This document shows positions 1-6,805 of a stretch of 22,282 nt of DNA, one piece after another. How positions within the stretch are numbered: position 1 is the stretch's first letter; every line of letters begins with the position of its first letter. Both the position numbers and the translations under genes were made by a program. The stretch is from Verrucomicrobiota bacterium (lineage in GTDB: Bacteria; Verrucomicrobiota; Verrucomicrobiia; Opitutales; Opitutaceae): positions 1 to 22,282 of the forward strand of contig JAEZDN010000068.1 in the NCBI GenBank assembly GCA_023433275.1. Reading direction: 5' to 3'. The notes beneath the pieces are model-generated. The model was not told the DNA's origin, made no database searches, and was given only the letters and a program-made list of their open reading frames with translations.

Positions 1-4
1 AAAA

Positions 5-42
5 AATAAAATCGCCGGGGCCCGTAAACGGACTCCCGGCGA
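5..42 (-). terminator. Rho-independent terminator of the hsp20 unit
   Basis: An 8-bp perfect stem (12-19 TCGCCGGG pairing with 35-42 CCCGGCGA) is followed, reading the minus strand, by ATTTTATTTTTT. A GC-rich hairpin plus a T-rich tail is the classic intrinsic terminator form. Its orientation fits only minus-strand transcription, so it should end the transcript of the two Hsp20 genes. It lies about 120 bases beyond the last stop codon. Confidence 0.75.
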
Positions 43-65
43 CTTGCCGCACGAGGCGGACATTC

Positions 66-95
66 ACCGGACGACCTACCCCTAAGCCGTCCGGT
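66..95. other. Hairpin downstream of hsp20 genes
   Basis: A perfect 8-bp inverted repeat, ACCGGACG (66-73) and CGTCCGGT (88-95), has a 14-nt loop. There is no T-run on either side, so it is not a good intrinsic terminator. It may protect the 3' end of the hsp20 transcript or assist the terminator at 5-42. Confidence 0.4.
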
Positions 96-165
96 TGATT
101 GGTTTCTCTAAAAGCTGATTCCGTGCCGAATCCCGAAGGTTTTCGATTTCCGGCCCGGAAAGTGG

Positions 166-579
166 TCAGTTCACTGCAATCTTGCGCGGCTTGACCGCCT
201 CGGTCTTGGGCAGCGAGACCCGCAGCACCCCGTCCTTCAACTCGGCATGGATCTTGTCGGCATCCACCGTGTTGTCGTGCTGCAGCGTGAGCTGGTACGG
301 GGCATCGAGCGACTCGCGGTAAACCGCGGTCCAGCCCTCGGGCTTCTGCCAGTTCCGCCGGCCCCGCAGCGTGATGAGGCCGTCCTCGACGGACAGCTCC
401 AAGCCTTCCTTGGTCACGCCGGGCACATGCGCCGTCAGGCCCCATGCCTCCGCATTCTCGGTGAGCTCATAAAGCGGCTTCACCGTGAACTCGGGTTCCT
501 GGGCCGCCGGTGCGGCGGTCTCCGACTGGCGGGCAAACGAGCGCGAGAGGCGCGGGACGATCTGATTGAAGAGGGACAT
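166..579 (-). CDS. hsp20: Hsp20/alpha-crystallin small heat-shock protein (second gene of unit)
   Basis: This 137-residue ATP-independent holdase binds partly unfolded proteins in the cytoplasm and keeps them available for DnaK/ClpB. The alpha-crystallin domain runs from about residue 31 to 125, with the conserved VPGV segment (52-55), a VEDGLITLRGRR strand pair (64-75) and the family signature GVLRVSLPK (117-125). A short tail ends KPRKIAVN, giving the I-x-I/V motif that docks onto neighbouring subunits. The start ATG has AAGGAG directly upstream (588-594 on the minus strand). It follows its paralogue by 33 bases, so the two are probably co-transcribed. The N-terminal arm is shorter and more diverged than in the upstream paralogue, and the middle section (GRRNWQKPEGW) is atypical; the two may form mixed oligomers, which is inference. 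Confidence 0.93.
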   Translation of the reverse strand: MSLFNQIVPRLSRSFARQSETAAPAAQEPEFTVKPLYELTENAEAWGLTAHVPGVTKEGLELSVEDGLITLRGRRNWQKPEGWTAVYRESLDAPYQLTLQHDNTVDADKIHAELKDGVLRVSLPKTEAVKPRKIAVN

Positions 580-587
580 GGTAGGTT

Positions 588-605
588 TCTCCTTGGTTGG
601 TTGGT
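588..605 (-). promoter_or_regulatory. Leader of second hsp20 gene: SD plus ACCAACCAACC motif
   Basis: On the minus strand the motif ACCAACCAACC (595-605) runs directly into AAGGAGA (588-594), the Shine-Dalgarno site of the downstream hsp20 gene. The same 11-mer lies upstream of the other hsp20 gene at 1061-1071. Confidence 0.5.
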
Positions 606-612
606 AATGGGT

Positions 613-1044
613 TTAGTTAACGGCGATCGCGATCTTGCGCGGCTTGGCCTGCTCCTGTTTCGGGAGCGTCACCGTGAGCACGCCGTTTTCATAGGCCGCG
701 CTGACCTTGTCGGCCTGCACCGCCTCGGGAATCGAGATCGAGCGGTTGATGCCGAAGGACTCCTCACCCTGCTTGCGCGAGGCGGAGATGTTCAGGTAAC
801 CATCGACCATCTCGATGTTGATCGCATCGCGGGCCACGCCGGGAAGCTCCGCCCGGACGTAGGTGTTGTCCTTGTCCTCATAGAGGTCGACCGGGAAGCC
901 GGCGGCATAACCCGGCGCGCTGAAGTTCGCCAGGGCGGACTCGAACAGGCGATCGACCTCGCTCTCGAGGCCCGACCACACGCTGCTGCGGTTCGCGAAC
1001 GGGCTGACACTGCGCGGGTAGGTATAGCGAATGATACGGTTCAT
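613..1044 (-). CDS. hsp20: Hsp20/alpha-crystallin small heat-shock protein (first gene of unit)
   Basis: This 143-residue small heat-shock protein is a cytoplasmic holdase chaperone. The N-terminal arm (1-50) carries an amphipathic segment around 24-41 (SGLESEVDRLFESALANF), usual for bacterial class A members. The alpha-crystallin domain spans about 51-130, with AELPGVARDAINIEMVDGYLNISASR (65-90) and the signature NGVLTVTLPK (120-129). The tail KPRKIAIAVN supplies the I-x-I motif. The ATG is preceded by AAAGGA six bases away (1051-1056). Both genes end in near-identical tails (KPRKIA..VN), which suggests an old tandem duplication. It is the promoter-proximal gene; I see no CIRCE element or convincing heat-shock promoter upstream, so how it is induced is unclear. 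Confidence 0.95.
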   Translation of the reverse strand: MNRIIRYTYPRSVSPFANRSSVWSGLESEVDRLFESALANFSAPGYAAGFPVDLYEDKDNTYVRAELPGVARDAINIEMVDGYLNISASRKQGEESFGINRSISIPEAVQADKVSAAYENGVLTVTLPKQEQAKPRKIAIAVN

Positions 1045-1050
1045 GATTTT

Positions 1051-1071
1051 TCCTTTGTTGGGTTGGTTGGT
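1051..1071 (-). promoter_or_regulatory. Leader of first hsp20 gene: SD plus ACCAACCAACC motif
   Basis: On the minus strand, ACCAACCAACC (1061-1071) precedes AAAGGA (1051-1056), which sits six bases before the ATG. The same 11-mer precedes the second hsp20 gene at 595-605. Confidence 0.5.
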
Positions 1072-1180
1072 TATAAAGACTGTGTGCCACCATCATGCAG
1101 GGTGCGTGCCCGTTGGGATCCGCACGCAACCCGCGAAAAATGCGGCACTTGCTGTCCGCCCGCACAACCGGGGTGTGAAA

Positions 1181-1212
1181 TCCCGCCCCACTGTGCGACA
1201 CACCCGGCGGGA
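1181..1212. promoter_or_regulatory. Nested inverted repeat in the hsp20/aminotransferase divergent gap
   Basis: TCCCGCC (1181-1187) pairs with GGCGGGA (1206-1212), and inside the loop TGTG (1192-1195) pairs with CACA (1199-1202). It lies between divergent genes, 67 bases before the aminotransferase ATG. It could be an operator or a leader hairpin; no regulator is identified and there is no T-run. Confidence 0.3.
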
Positions 1213-1279
1213 AACTCCGTCACGCTTTAGCTTTTTCCGTGGCTAGTGCCCGCCGTCGCGGCTTCACTGGAACCCTGCC

Positions 1280-2431
1280 ATGACCTTTGACTTCGACACC
1301 GTCATCGACCGCGCCAGCAGCGACAGCCGCAAGTGGCGCAAATACGCCGGCCGCGACATCATCCCGCTCTGGATCGCCGACATGGACTTCGCCGCCCCGC
1401 CGGCCGTGATCGAGGCCCTGCATCGCCGGGTGGATCATGGCATTTTCGGCTATGCCGGCCCGCTGCCTTCCTTGACCGAAGCCGTGGTGAACTACTGCTC
1501 CTCCCACTACGCATGGAAGATCGAGCCCAGCTGGATCGTCTGGCTTCCCGGCCTGGTCACCGGTCTCAACCTCGCCGCCCGCGCCATCGGGGTCGAGGGC
1601 GACGCGGTGCTCACCGCGACGCCCATCTACCCGCCGTTCATGAGCGCGCCCAAGAACCAGGCGCGTGAACCGGTCATGGTCCCGCTCGTGCCGCGCGCCG
1701 ACGGTCGCTATGAGTTCGACTGGCCCGCCATGGAACGCGCCGTCACCCCGCGCACGAAGGTGTTTTTCCTCTGCAGCCCGCACAATCCCGTCGGCCGCGT
1801 CTTCACCCGCCAGGAACTCGAGCAGGTCGCCGCCTTCTGCGCGCGCCACCATCTCGTCCTCGTCTCCGACGACATCCATTGCGATCTCATCCTCGACGAC
1901 CTGCCGCACATCCCCGTCGCCGGCCTCTCCGCGGATGCCTCCGCCCGCACCATCACCCTGCTCGCGCCCAGCAAGACCTACAACATCGCCGGCCTCGCCT
2001 GCTCGCTCGCGGTGATTGCCGATTCCCGGCTGCGCCAGCAATTCGTCCGCGCCATGGCCGGCATCGTACCGGAAATGAGTCCGCTGGGCTACGCCGCCTG
2101 CGAGGCCGCGTTCCGCGACAGCGAGCCCTGGCGCCAGGCGCTGCTGTCGTACCTGCGCGGCAACCGCGACTACATCGCCGCGTTCCTGCGGGAACACCTG
2201 CCGATGATCAAGATGACACCCTGCGAGGCCACGTACCTGGCTTGGCTCGATGTCTCCGCGCTGAATCTCAAGGACCCCGGCCACTTCTTCGAGGAGCACG
2301 GCGTCGGTTTTGCCGACGGCGCCCAATACGGCGTACCCGCCGGCCAGTTCGTGCGGCTCAATTTCGGCTGCCCGCGCGCCACCCTGGTCGAGGCCATGAA
2401 TCGCGTGAAGCGCGCCGTCGCTTCGCGCTGA
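1280..2431 (+). CDS. MalY/PatB-family PLP aminotransferase (putative cystathionine beta-lyase)
   Basis: This 383-residue fold-type I PLP enzyme belongs to the MalY/PatB branch, whose known members cleave C-S bonds (cystathionine to homocysteine, pyruvate and ammonia) and can moonlight as regulators. The opening VIDR...WIADMDFAAPPAV (8-43) is characteristic. PLP contacts visible are N169 in SPHNPVGRVF (166-175), D197 in SDDIHCD (196-202; many relatives have SDEIH) and Schiff-base K232 in APSKTYNIAGL (229-239). R359 in FVRLNFGCPR (357-366) should bind the substrate carboxylate. Length is normal for the family. It heads a two-gene plus-strand unit with a DUF1648 membrane protein 10 bases downstream. 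Substrate choice between C-S lyase and transaminase cannot be read from sequence. Confidence 0.93.
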   Translation: MTFDFDTVIDRASSDSRKWRKYAGRDIIPLWIADMDFAAPPAVIEALHRRVDHGIFGYAGPLPSLTEAVVNYCSSHYAWKIEPSWIVWLPGLVTGLNLAARAIGVEGDAVLTATPIYPPFMSAPKNQAREPVMVPLVPRADGRYEFDWPAMERAVTPRTKVFFLCSPHNPVGRVFTRQELEQVAAFCARHHLVLVSDDIHCDLILDDLPHIPVAGLSADASARTITLLAPSKTYNIAGLACSLAVIADSRLRQQFVRAMAGIVPEMSPLGYAACEAAFRDSEPWRQALLSYLRGNRDYIAAFLREHLPMIKMTPCEATYLAWLDVSALNLKDPGHFFEEHGVGFADGAQYGVPAGQFVRLNFGCPRATLVEAMNRVKRAVASR

Positions 2432-2441
2432 CGCCCTCCCG

Positions 2442-2939
2442 ATGCGTCCGATCCAAGTCCTCTTCTTCGCCCTCGTGCTGGCGACGCTCGGCCAGGCGAT
2501 CTGGCAACACGACCGCCTGCCGGACCGCGTCGCCGCGCACTTCAACGGCTCAGGCCAGCCCGACGGCTGGATGACCCGCGGCCAGCAAACGGCCTGGCAC
2601 GTTGTCACCGTGCTTTTCCTCACGGCCGTATTCCAAGGCATCGCCCTGCTCCAGCCACGCCTGCCGAAGGAATACGTCAACCTTCCGCATCGCGACTACT
2701 GGCTCGCTCCCGAACGCGCCGCCGTCACGCACGCCTGGGTGACCGGCGTGGTCCTCCGCATGGGCTGCGCCGTGCTGGTCTTCTTCCTCGCGCTCTTCCA
2801 CCTCCTCTATCGCGCCAACCTTTCCCCGACTCCCCGCCTCGATGGCACCGTCTGGTGGCTGACCGGCGCACTCCTGGCCGCCGTGGCCACGACGCTCATC
2901 GCCGGCGTGCTCCGCTTCCGCCGCCCTCCCGGGACCTGA
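2442..2939 (+). CDS. DUF1648 domain membrane protein
   Basis: This 165-residue integral membrane protein starts 10 bases after the aminotransferase stop, so it is probably translated from the same transcript. A first membrane helix (about 4-20) leads to the DUF1648 hallmark LPDRVAAHFNGSGQPDGW (26-43), where the His-Phe-Asn and Gly-x-Asp-Gly positions are conserved. Three more hydrophobic helices follow at about 52-71, 103-124 and 136-157. The segment KEYVNLPHRDYWLAPER (76-92) between helices 2 and 3 is also typical of this family. DUF1648 occurs in SdpI-like immunity/signal proteins and in many stand-alone proteins of unknown role. No function is assigned here. Confidence 0.88.
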   Translation: MRPIQVLFFALVLATLGQAIWQHDRLPDRVAAHFNGSGQPDGWMTRGQQTAWHVVTVLFLTAVFQGIALLQPRLPKEYVNLPHRDYWLAPERAAVTHAWVTGVVLRMGCAVLVFFLALFHLLYRANLSPTPRLDGTVWWLTGALLAAVATTLIAGVLRFRRPPGT

Positions 2940-2951
2940 TCGCCTCCCCGC

Positions 2952-2968
2952 GGGCGGCATCGCCGCCC
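2952..2968. other. Short hairpin after the DUF1648 gene
   Basis: GGGCGGC (2952-2958) and GCCGCCC (2962-2968) form a 7-bp stem with a 3-nt loop, 12 bases past the stop codon. It lacks a T-run. It may slow polymerase or stabilise the 3' end. Confidence 0.35.
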
Positions 2969-3046
2969 CCCTTGCCCTTCCCGGCAGGGTCGGTGCTCGC
3001 GCCGACCTCCCCCCGACGGCACTATCATCGCCTGGAGCCATCGTGG

Positions 3047-3386
3047 ATGGGGCTGAATGAGATCCTTTTCGCTGCGGGCGAGGAGGGGCTGCAGTCGCTT
3101 CGAAGGAAATTCCGGCGCCGGCGGTCCGGTTCGTACAAAACCATCCGGCCGGGGCCTTTCACTCCCCGATGGAATGAACTTCGCATCGCGCTGCGGTCCG
3201 AACTCAAGCCCCACGGCGCCAAGGTGCGACTCGCTCGCTACCTCGAAATCCCCAAGCAACGACTCAGCGACTTCCTCGCCGGCCACCGCCGAATGCCTGA
3301 CGCGGAACTCACCTTGCAGCATGCAATGGCTGGCCGCCAAACGGGCCGGCAGCGATCTATCCCCGGGAAACCCGTCGCCCCGCTGA
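3047..3386 (+). pseudogene. Short helix-turn-helix protein gene with apparent +1 frameshift
   Basis: From ATG 3047 one frame encodes a basic N-terminus, then WNELRIALRSELKPHG and ARYLEIPKQRLSDFLAGHRR, which read like an XRE/lambda-repressor-type DNA-binding helix-turn-helix (helix 2 around KVRLARYLEI, helix 3 around KQRLSDFLAG). The frame stays plausible up to PDAELTLQ (ending at base 3319). After that it turns into low-quality sequence that runs far into the dus gene. Skipping the single C at 3320 continues as MQWLAAKRAGSDLS and stops at 3386, 40 bases before dus. That gives a compact protein of about 112 residues. The start is uncertain. It could be a true pseudogene, a sequencing error or, less likely, programmed frameshifting. 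The family name and regulatory target are unknown. Confidence 0.55.
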
Positions 3387-3426
3387 AACCGTTTGCCACG
3401 CGCGCCGCGCGGCGAACCATGACGGT

Positions 3427-4539
3427 GTGCGCATCGGTCCCTACGAGCTGGGCTCTCCTCTCTTCCTCTCCCCCCTGGCGGGCTACACCAACCTGCCCTT
3501 CCGCCTCGTCGTGCGCGAAATCGGGGGCCTCGACTGGACCACCACCGACCTCGTCAACGCCCGCTCGCTCCTCGAGAAAAACCCGCGCGGGCTCTCGCTC
3601 ATCCGCACCTGCCCCGCGGAAAAACTCCTCGCCGTGCAACTGTTCGGCTCCGTGCCCGAGGAAATGCGCGACGCCGCGCAACTGGTCGAGTCCCTCGGCA
3701 TCGCCTCGGTCGACATCAACATGGGCTGCCCGGTGAAGAAGGTTGTCAACGTCGGCGGCGGCTCGGCCATGATGACCGAGCTCGACAAGACCGCCGCCCT
3801 CGTCCGCGGCATGGTCGCCGCCGTGAAGATTCCGATCACGGCGAAAATGCGGCTCGGCTGGGACGAGAACAACCTCACCGCCCCCGACCTCGCCCGCGTG
3901 CTCGAGGACGCCGGCGTCGCCGCGATTTTCATCCACGGCCGCACCCGCGCCCAGGGTTTCGGCGGCACCGTCAACCTCGCCGGCATCCGCGCCGTGGTTC
4001 AGGCGGTCAAACACATCCCCGTGATCGGCAACGGCGACGTCACCACGCCCGAGGCCGCGAAGATGATGTTCGACGAAACGGGCTGCGCGGGCGTCAGCAT
4101 CGGCCGCGGCGCGTTCTACAATCCGTGGATTTTCCGCGACACCCTGCACTTCCTCGCCACCGGTGAACTGCGCCCCGAGGCCGGCTACCCCGAGCGCGCC
4201 GCCGTCATGCGCCGTCACCTCGAGTTGATGATCGAGGTCTTCGGCGAGGACCACGGCTGCCGCCTCTTCCGCAAGCCCGCCTCGTGGTACGCGAAGCGCT
4301 TCGGTCCCGCGCGCGAATTCAAGAAGGGCGTCACGTCATTCCGCACGCGCGCCGAATTCGAGAGCCTGCTCGCCCACTACGAGAAGTGGCGCACGCAGTT
4401 CCTCGACGAGCACGGCGAGCTCCGCGCCCAATACCGCCCGGACCCGATGGTCGCCTCCTTCATGCGCGACGACGACGATCCCGCCGCGCTCCGCCGCGAC
4501 GCCATCCCCGTGCCCAAGGGCCCGGTGGACGTGTGGTAG
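3427..4539 (+). CDS. dus: tRNA-dihydrouridine synthase (DUS family)
   Basis: This 370-residue FMN enzyme reduces specific uridines in the tRNA D-loop to dihydrouridine with NADPH. It has a TIM-barrel start with the FMN-binding PLAGYTNLPFR (16-26), catalytic C101 in NMGCPVKK (98-105), K140 in TAKMRLGWD (138-146), H170 in IHGRTRAQGF (169-178), the phosphate-binding GNGDV (201-205) and SIGRGAFYNPW (224-234). The helical tRNA-recognition domain follows from about 245. A roughly 40-residue acidic, Pro-rich tail (after about 330) makes it slightly longer than usual. The start is GTG; the ATG eight bases upstream is out of frame. Which subtype (DusB is commonest outside gamma-proteobacteria) cannot be settled by eye. 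Confidence 0.94.
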   Translation: MRIGPYELGSPLFLSPLAGYTNLPFRLVVREIGGLDWTTTDLVNARSLLEKNPRGLSLIRTCPAEKLLAVQLFGSVPEEMRDAAQLVESLGIASVDINMGCPVKKVVNVGGGSAMMTELDKTAALVRGMVAAVKIPITAKMRLGWDENNLTAPDLARVLEDAGVAAIFIHGRTRAQGFGGTVNLAGIRAVVQAVKHIPVIGNGDVTTPEAAKMMFDETGCAGVSIGRGAFYNPWIFRDTLHFLATGELRPEAGYPERAAVMRRHLELMIEVFGEDHGCRLFRKPASWYAKRFGPAREFKKGVTSFRTRAEFESLLAHYEKWRTQFLDEHGELRAQYRPDPMVASFMRDDDDPAALRRDAIPVPKGPVDVW

Positions 4540-4566
4540 GCACCAACAAGGCCCACGCCTCTTCCG

Positions 4567-4591
4567 TCATCCTGAGGCTCGCGAAGGATCC
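4567..4591 (+). repeat. Dispersed 25-nt repeat (TCATCCTGAG...GAAGGATCC), single copy
   Basis: This 25-nt sequence begins TCATCCTGAG and ends GAAGGATCC. It differs from the copies at 18281 and 18500 only in the central GCTCGC versus CGCAGC. ATCCT and AGGAT at its ends are complementary. It lies in the 203-base gap between dus and the MarC-family gene, in which I see no other feature. Confidence 0.6.
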
Positions 4592-4742
4592 AAGCCCGAC
4601 CGCGCCCCCGTGACGGAACGCGGAAGCGTGTTGTCCTCCGCGCGGCCCACCGTCTACCGGCCCCGTCCCCCGCGCCGTCCTTCGCCACCCCGTGTCATAA
4701 GCGAGACTCGCCAAACCCGCAGGCCTGCTCCACGTTGGCCGG

Positions 4743-5423
4743 ATGTCGAACCTCCTCGACCTTTGGGGCATCTATCTCGGCACGTTAATCGGCCTGCTGC
4801 CCATCATCAACCCGCTCTCCGCCGGGCCCACTTTCCTTGCGATCACCGAGGGCGACAGCGCCGAACGGCGCCGCGAACAGGCGCGCAAGGGTTGCTTCTA
4901 CATGGTGGCCATCCTCGTGAGCTTCCTCATCGGCGGCACGTTCATCATGAATTTCTTCGGGATCTCGATCCCGGGGCTCCGCATCGCCGGTGGCATCCTC
5001 CTCACCGGCATCGGCATGAACATGCTCTCCGCCCCTCGCCCCGACGCCGCCACCGAGGCCGAACAACAGGAGGCCGCCCGCCGCAAGGTGGACATCTCAT
5101 TCTCACCCCTCGCCATGCCAATGCTCAGCGGCCCGGGCTCCATCGCCGTCACCCTCGGGTTCACGTCATTCGCCACCGACTGGATGGACTACGCGGCCAT
5201 CATCGCGGGCATCGTCACCGTCGCCCTCCTCACCTACCTCGTGCTCCGCATGTCCGGTGGCTTGGTGAAGTTCATCGGGCCCGTGGGGGTGAACGCCATG
5301 ACCAAGATCATGGGCTTTCTCATCATGAGCATGGGCGTGCAGTTTGTCGTCAACGGCACCCTCGCGATCGCCACCAACCCCGCCCTGCTGCGCACCATCC
5401 GGGATGCGCTGGCTGGCGGCTGA
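4743..5423 (+). CDS. MarC-family integral membrane protein
   Basis: This 226-residue inner-membrane protein has about six predicted helices (approximately 8-26, 51-70, 76-96, 126-143, 149-169 and 187-210). The family motifs are INPLSAGPTF (22-31) near the first helix and SPLAMPMLSGPGSIA (121-135) at the re-entrant fourth segment; these two NP/GPG elements form the inverted repeat typical of MarC/UPF0056. The acidic hydrophilic loop 98-116 is cytoplasmic by the positive-inside rule. MarC was once linked to multiple antibiotic resistance, but that link has not held up and the transported substrate is unknown. It is transcribed away from dus and converges on the gene at 5445 with a 21-base gap. 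Confidence 0.93.
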   Translation: MSNLLDLWGIYLGTLIGLLPIINPLSAGPTFLAITEGDSAERRREQARKGCFYMVAILVSFLIGGTFIMNFFGISIPGLRIAGGILLTGIGMNMLSAPRPDAATEAEQQEAARRKVDISFSPLAMPMLSGPGSIAVTLGFTSFATDWMDYAAIIAGIVTVALLTYLVLRMSGGLVKFIGPVGVNAMTKIMGFLIMSMGVQFVVNGTLAIATNPALLRTIRDALAGG

Positions 5424-5444
5424 GGATGCGGCCGGGACGTCCGC

Positions 5445-6716
5445 CTACTGCCGCTTCTCGACCGTCGCACCCGTCTTGTCGCGAAACAGGATCGTGCGCG
5501 TCGCGTCGTTGTAATCCTCAAACGTGATGCCCAGCTGCGGGTTGATCAGGTCGCCCTTCTGGTAGGCGGTCCCTCCCACGAAAATGCGCGGGCTGCTTCC
5601 GCCGCGCAGGCCGCTGATTTTCAAATCCTCTGCCCACGCACGGAAGGCGACGCTCGGCGGCGGGGGCGGCGGGGGCGCCTCGACTCGCGCGGGCTCGGCC
5701 GCCGGCGTGACAGGAGCAGCCACGGTTTCGACCGGCTTGGTCTCGGGCGCTGCCACGACGGGCGCTTCCGCCACGGGTGCCGCCGGTGTCACCGGCGCCG
5801 GGGCAGGTCTCGCCGCCGGTCGTTGCACGGGCGGAGGCGGCGGTTCCTCGGTGAACATGAGGTAGGCGTAAGCGCCACCACCGAGCACCAGCACCGCAGC
5901 CAAGCCGCCCAGAAGGAGAACGCTCTTCTTGCCTTTCCTGCCCTTGGCCTTCTTGCCGCCCCTCGCCGCCTCCGCGCTCGCCTCGGCCAGCGCTTGCTTG
6001 AGGCCCGGCGGCGCCGGAAATTTCCCTGGCGGCGGCGGAAAGGGCGCACTCGAGGCCTGCCGCATCGCGGTGATCTCACCGGGTTCGCCGTTCTCCCCGC
6101 GATCGGTTTGCGGCCCAGCCGGCGGCGGCGCATCGAGCAACGGAGGCTCTTCGCCGGACCCGACAGGCGGCGGCGCTCCCGCCCCGGTCGCGGGCGCGGC
6201 GGACGCCTTCGGTTTGAAACTGAATTTCAACGCGGGCTTCGTCGCATCGGCCGCTTCCGCCGCGGGAGGCGCGGACCCGGCGGACGCTTCCGCCGCGGGT
6301 GCCGTCTCGCGCAAGGGGGATTCGGCACCCGCTTGACTCGGGCTCGGTACCGGAGCCGGTGCGGCCGCCGCTGCGGGCGCCGACGCTTCCATCGGCGGCG
6401 CTGACAACTTCGGCCGAAGGCGAACAGGAGCCGGCGCTGGTTCCGGCGAGGCGGCCGCGCCTGCCGTCGCCGGCGGCGGTTCAGGCGCCACGCCCGAAGC
6501 CGGGGTCGACGCCGCAGCCGGGGTTTCCTGCACGGGCGCCATCGACAGTTTGGGCTTTAGCCGCACAACCTTGGGAGCTTCTGCCGAGGTCTCCGCCGCG
6601 GGCGCCGGGGCCGCGGGCGCCGGCGGCACGCTGGCGGGAGCGTTTTGCGGAGCGGCGGGAGTGTCGGTTCCCAGCTTGGGCTTCAGGCGGAGCTTGGGCA
6701 CGTTGTCGTCGCTCAT
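5445..6716 (-). CDS. Pro/Ala-rich single-pass protein with RLKPKL motifs
   Basis: This protein has 423 residues and unknown function. Residues 1-260 are a Pro/Ala-rich, presumably disordered region carrying repeated short basic motifs: LRLKPKLG (9-16), VRLKPKLS (51-58), VRLRPKLS (98-105) and a degenerate FSFKPKAS (165-172). A Lys/Arg cluster (255-264) precedes one membrane helix (about 265-287), and a second Pro-rich linker (290-354) leads to a compact C-terminal domain (355-423) with ISGLRGG, IFVGGTAYQKGDLINPQLG and a final strand pair. The topology suggests a cytoplasmic N-terminus with the small beta-rich domain outside. That domain loosely resembles the C-terminal modules of GspB/GspC/PilP-type secretion proteins. 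ATG 6716 (MSDDNVPKLRL) is chosen over the TTG at 6734. Composition bias makes homology by eye risky. Confidence 0.75.
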   Translation of the reverse strand: MSDDNVPKLRLKPKLGTDTPAAPQNAPASVPPAPAAPAPAAETSAEAPKVVRLKPKLSMAPVQETPAAASTPASGVAPEPPPATAGAAASPEPAPAPVRLRPKLSAPPMEASAPAAAAAPAPVPSPSQAGAESPLRETAPAAEASAGSAPPAAEAADATKPALKFSFKPKASAAPATGAGAPPPVGSGEEPPLLDAPPPAGPQTDRGENGEPGEITAMRQASSAPFPPPPGKFPAPPGLKQALAEASAEAARGGKKAKGRKGKKSVLLLGGLAAVLVLGGGAYAYLMFTEEPPPPPVQRPAARPAPAPVTPAAPVAEAPVVAAPETKPVETVAAPVTPAAEPARVEAPPPPPPPSVAFRAWAEDLKISGLRGGSSPRIFVGGTAYQKGDLINPQLGITFEDYNDATRTILFRDKTGATVEKRQ

Positions 6717-6805
6717 GGGCTGGCACCGTAGCAATTTACCTCGCGACCGGAATCAAAAAGATCAGGTCAGCCCAGGGGTCTCAGCTTGCGACGCCCTACC
6801 CCGAA

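Noticed and set aside
247..1230. 327-residue plus-strand reading frame over the hsp20 genes
   Set aside because: It is antisense to two clear Hsp20 genes and has no domain signal; long shadow frames are common at this GC content.
1045..1279. CIRCE or sigma-32-type promoter for the hsp20 genes
   Set aside because: No TTAGCACTC/GAGTGCTAA pair and no convincing heat-shock promoter could be found by reading both strands.
1220..2680. 486-residue minus-strand frame
   Set aside because: It is the antisense of the aminotransferase and DUF1648 genes; its Gly/Ala/Arg/Glu-rich sequence is typical of a shadow.
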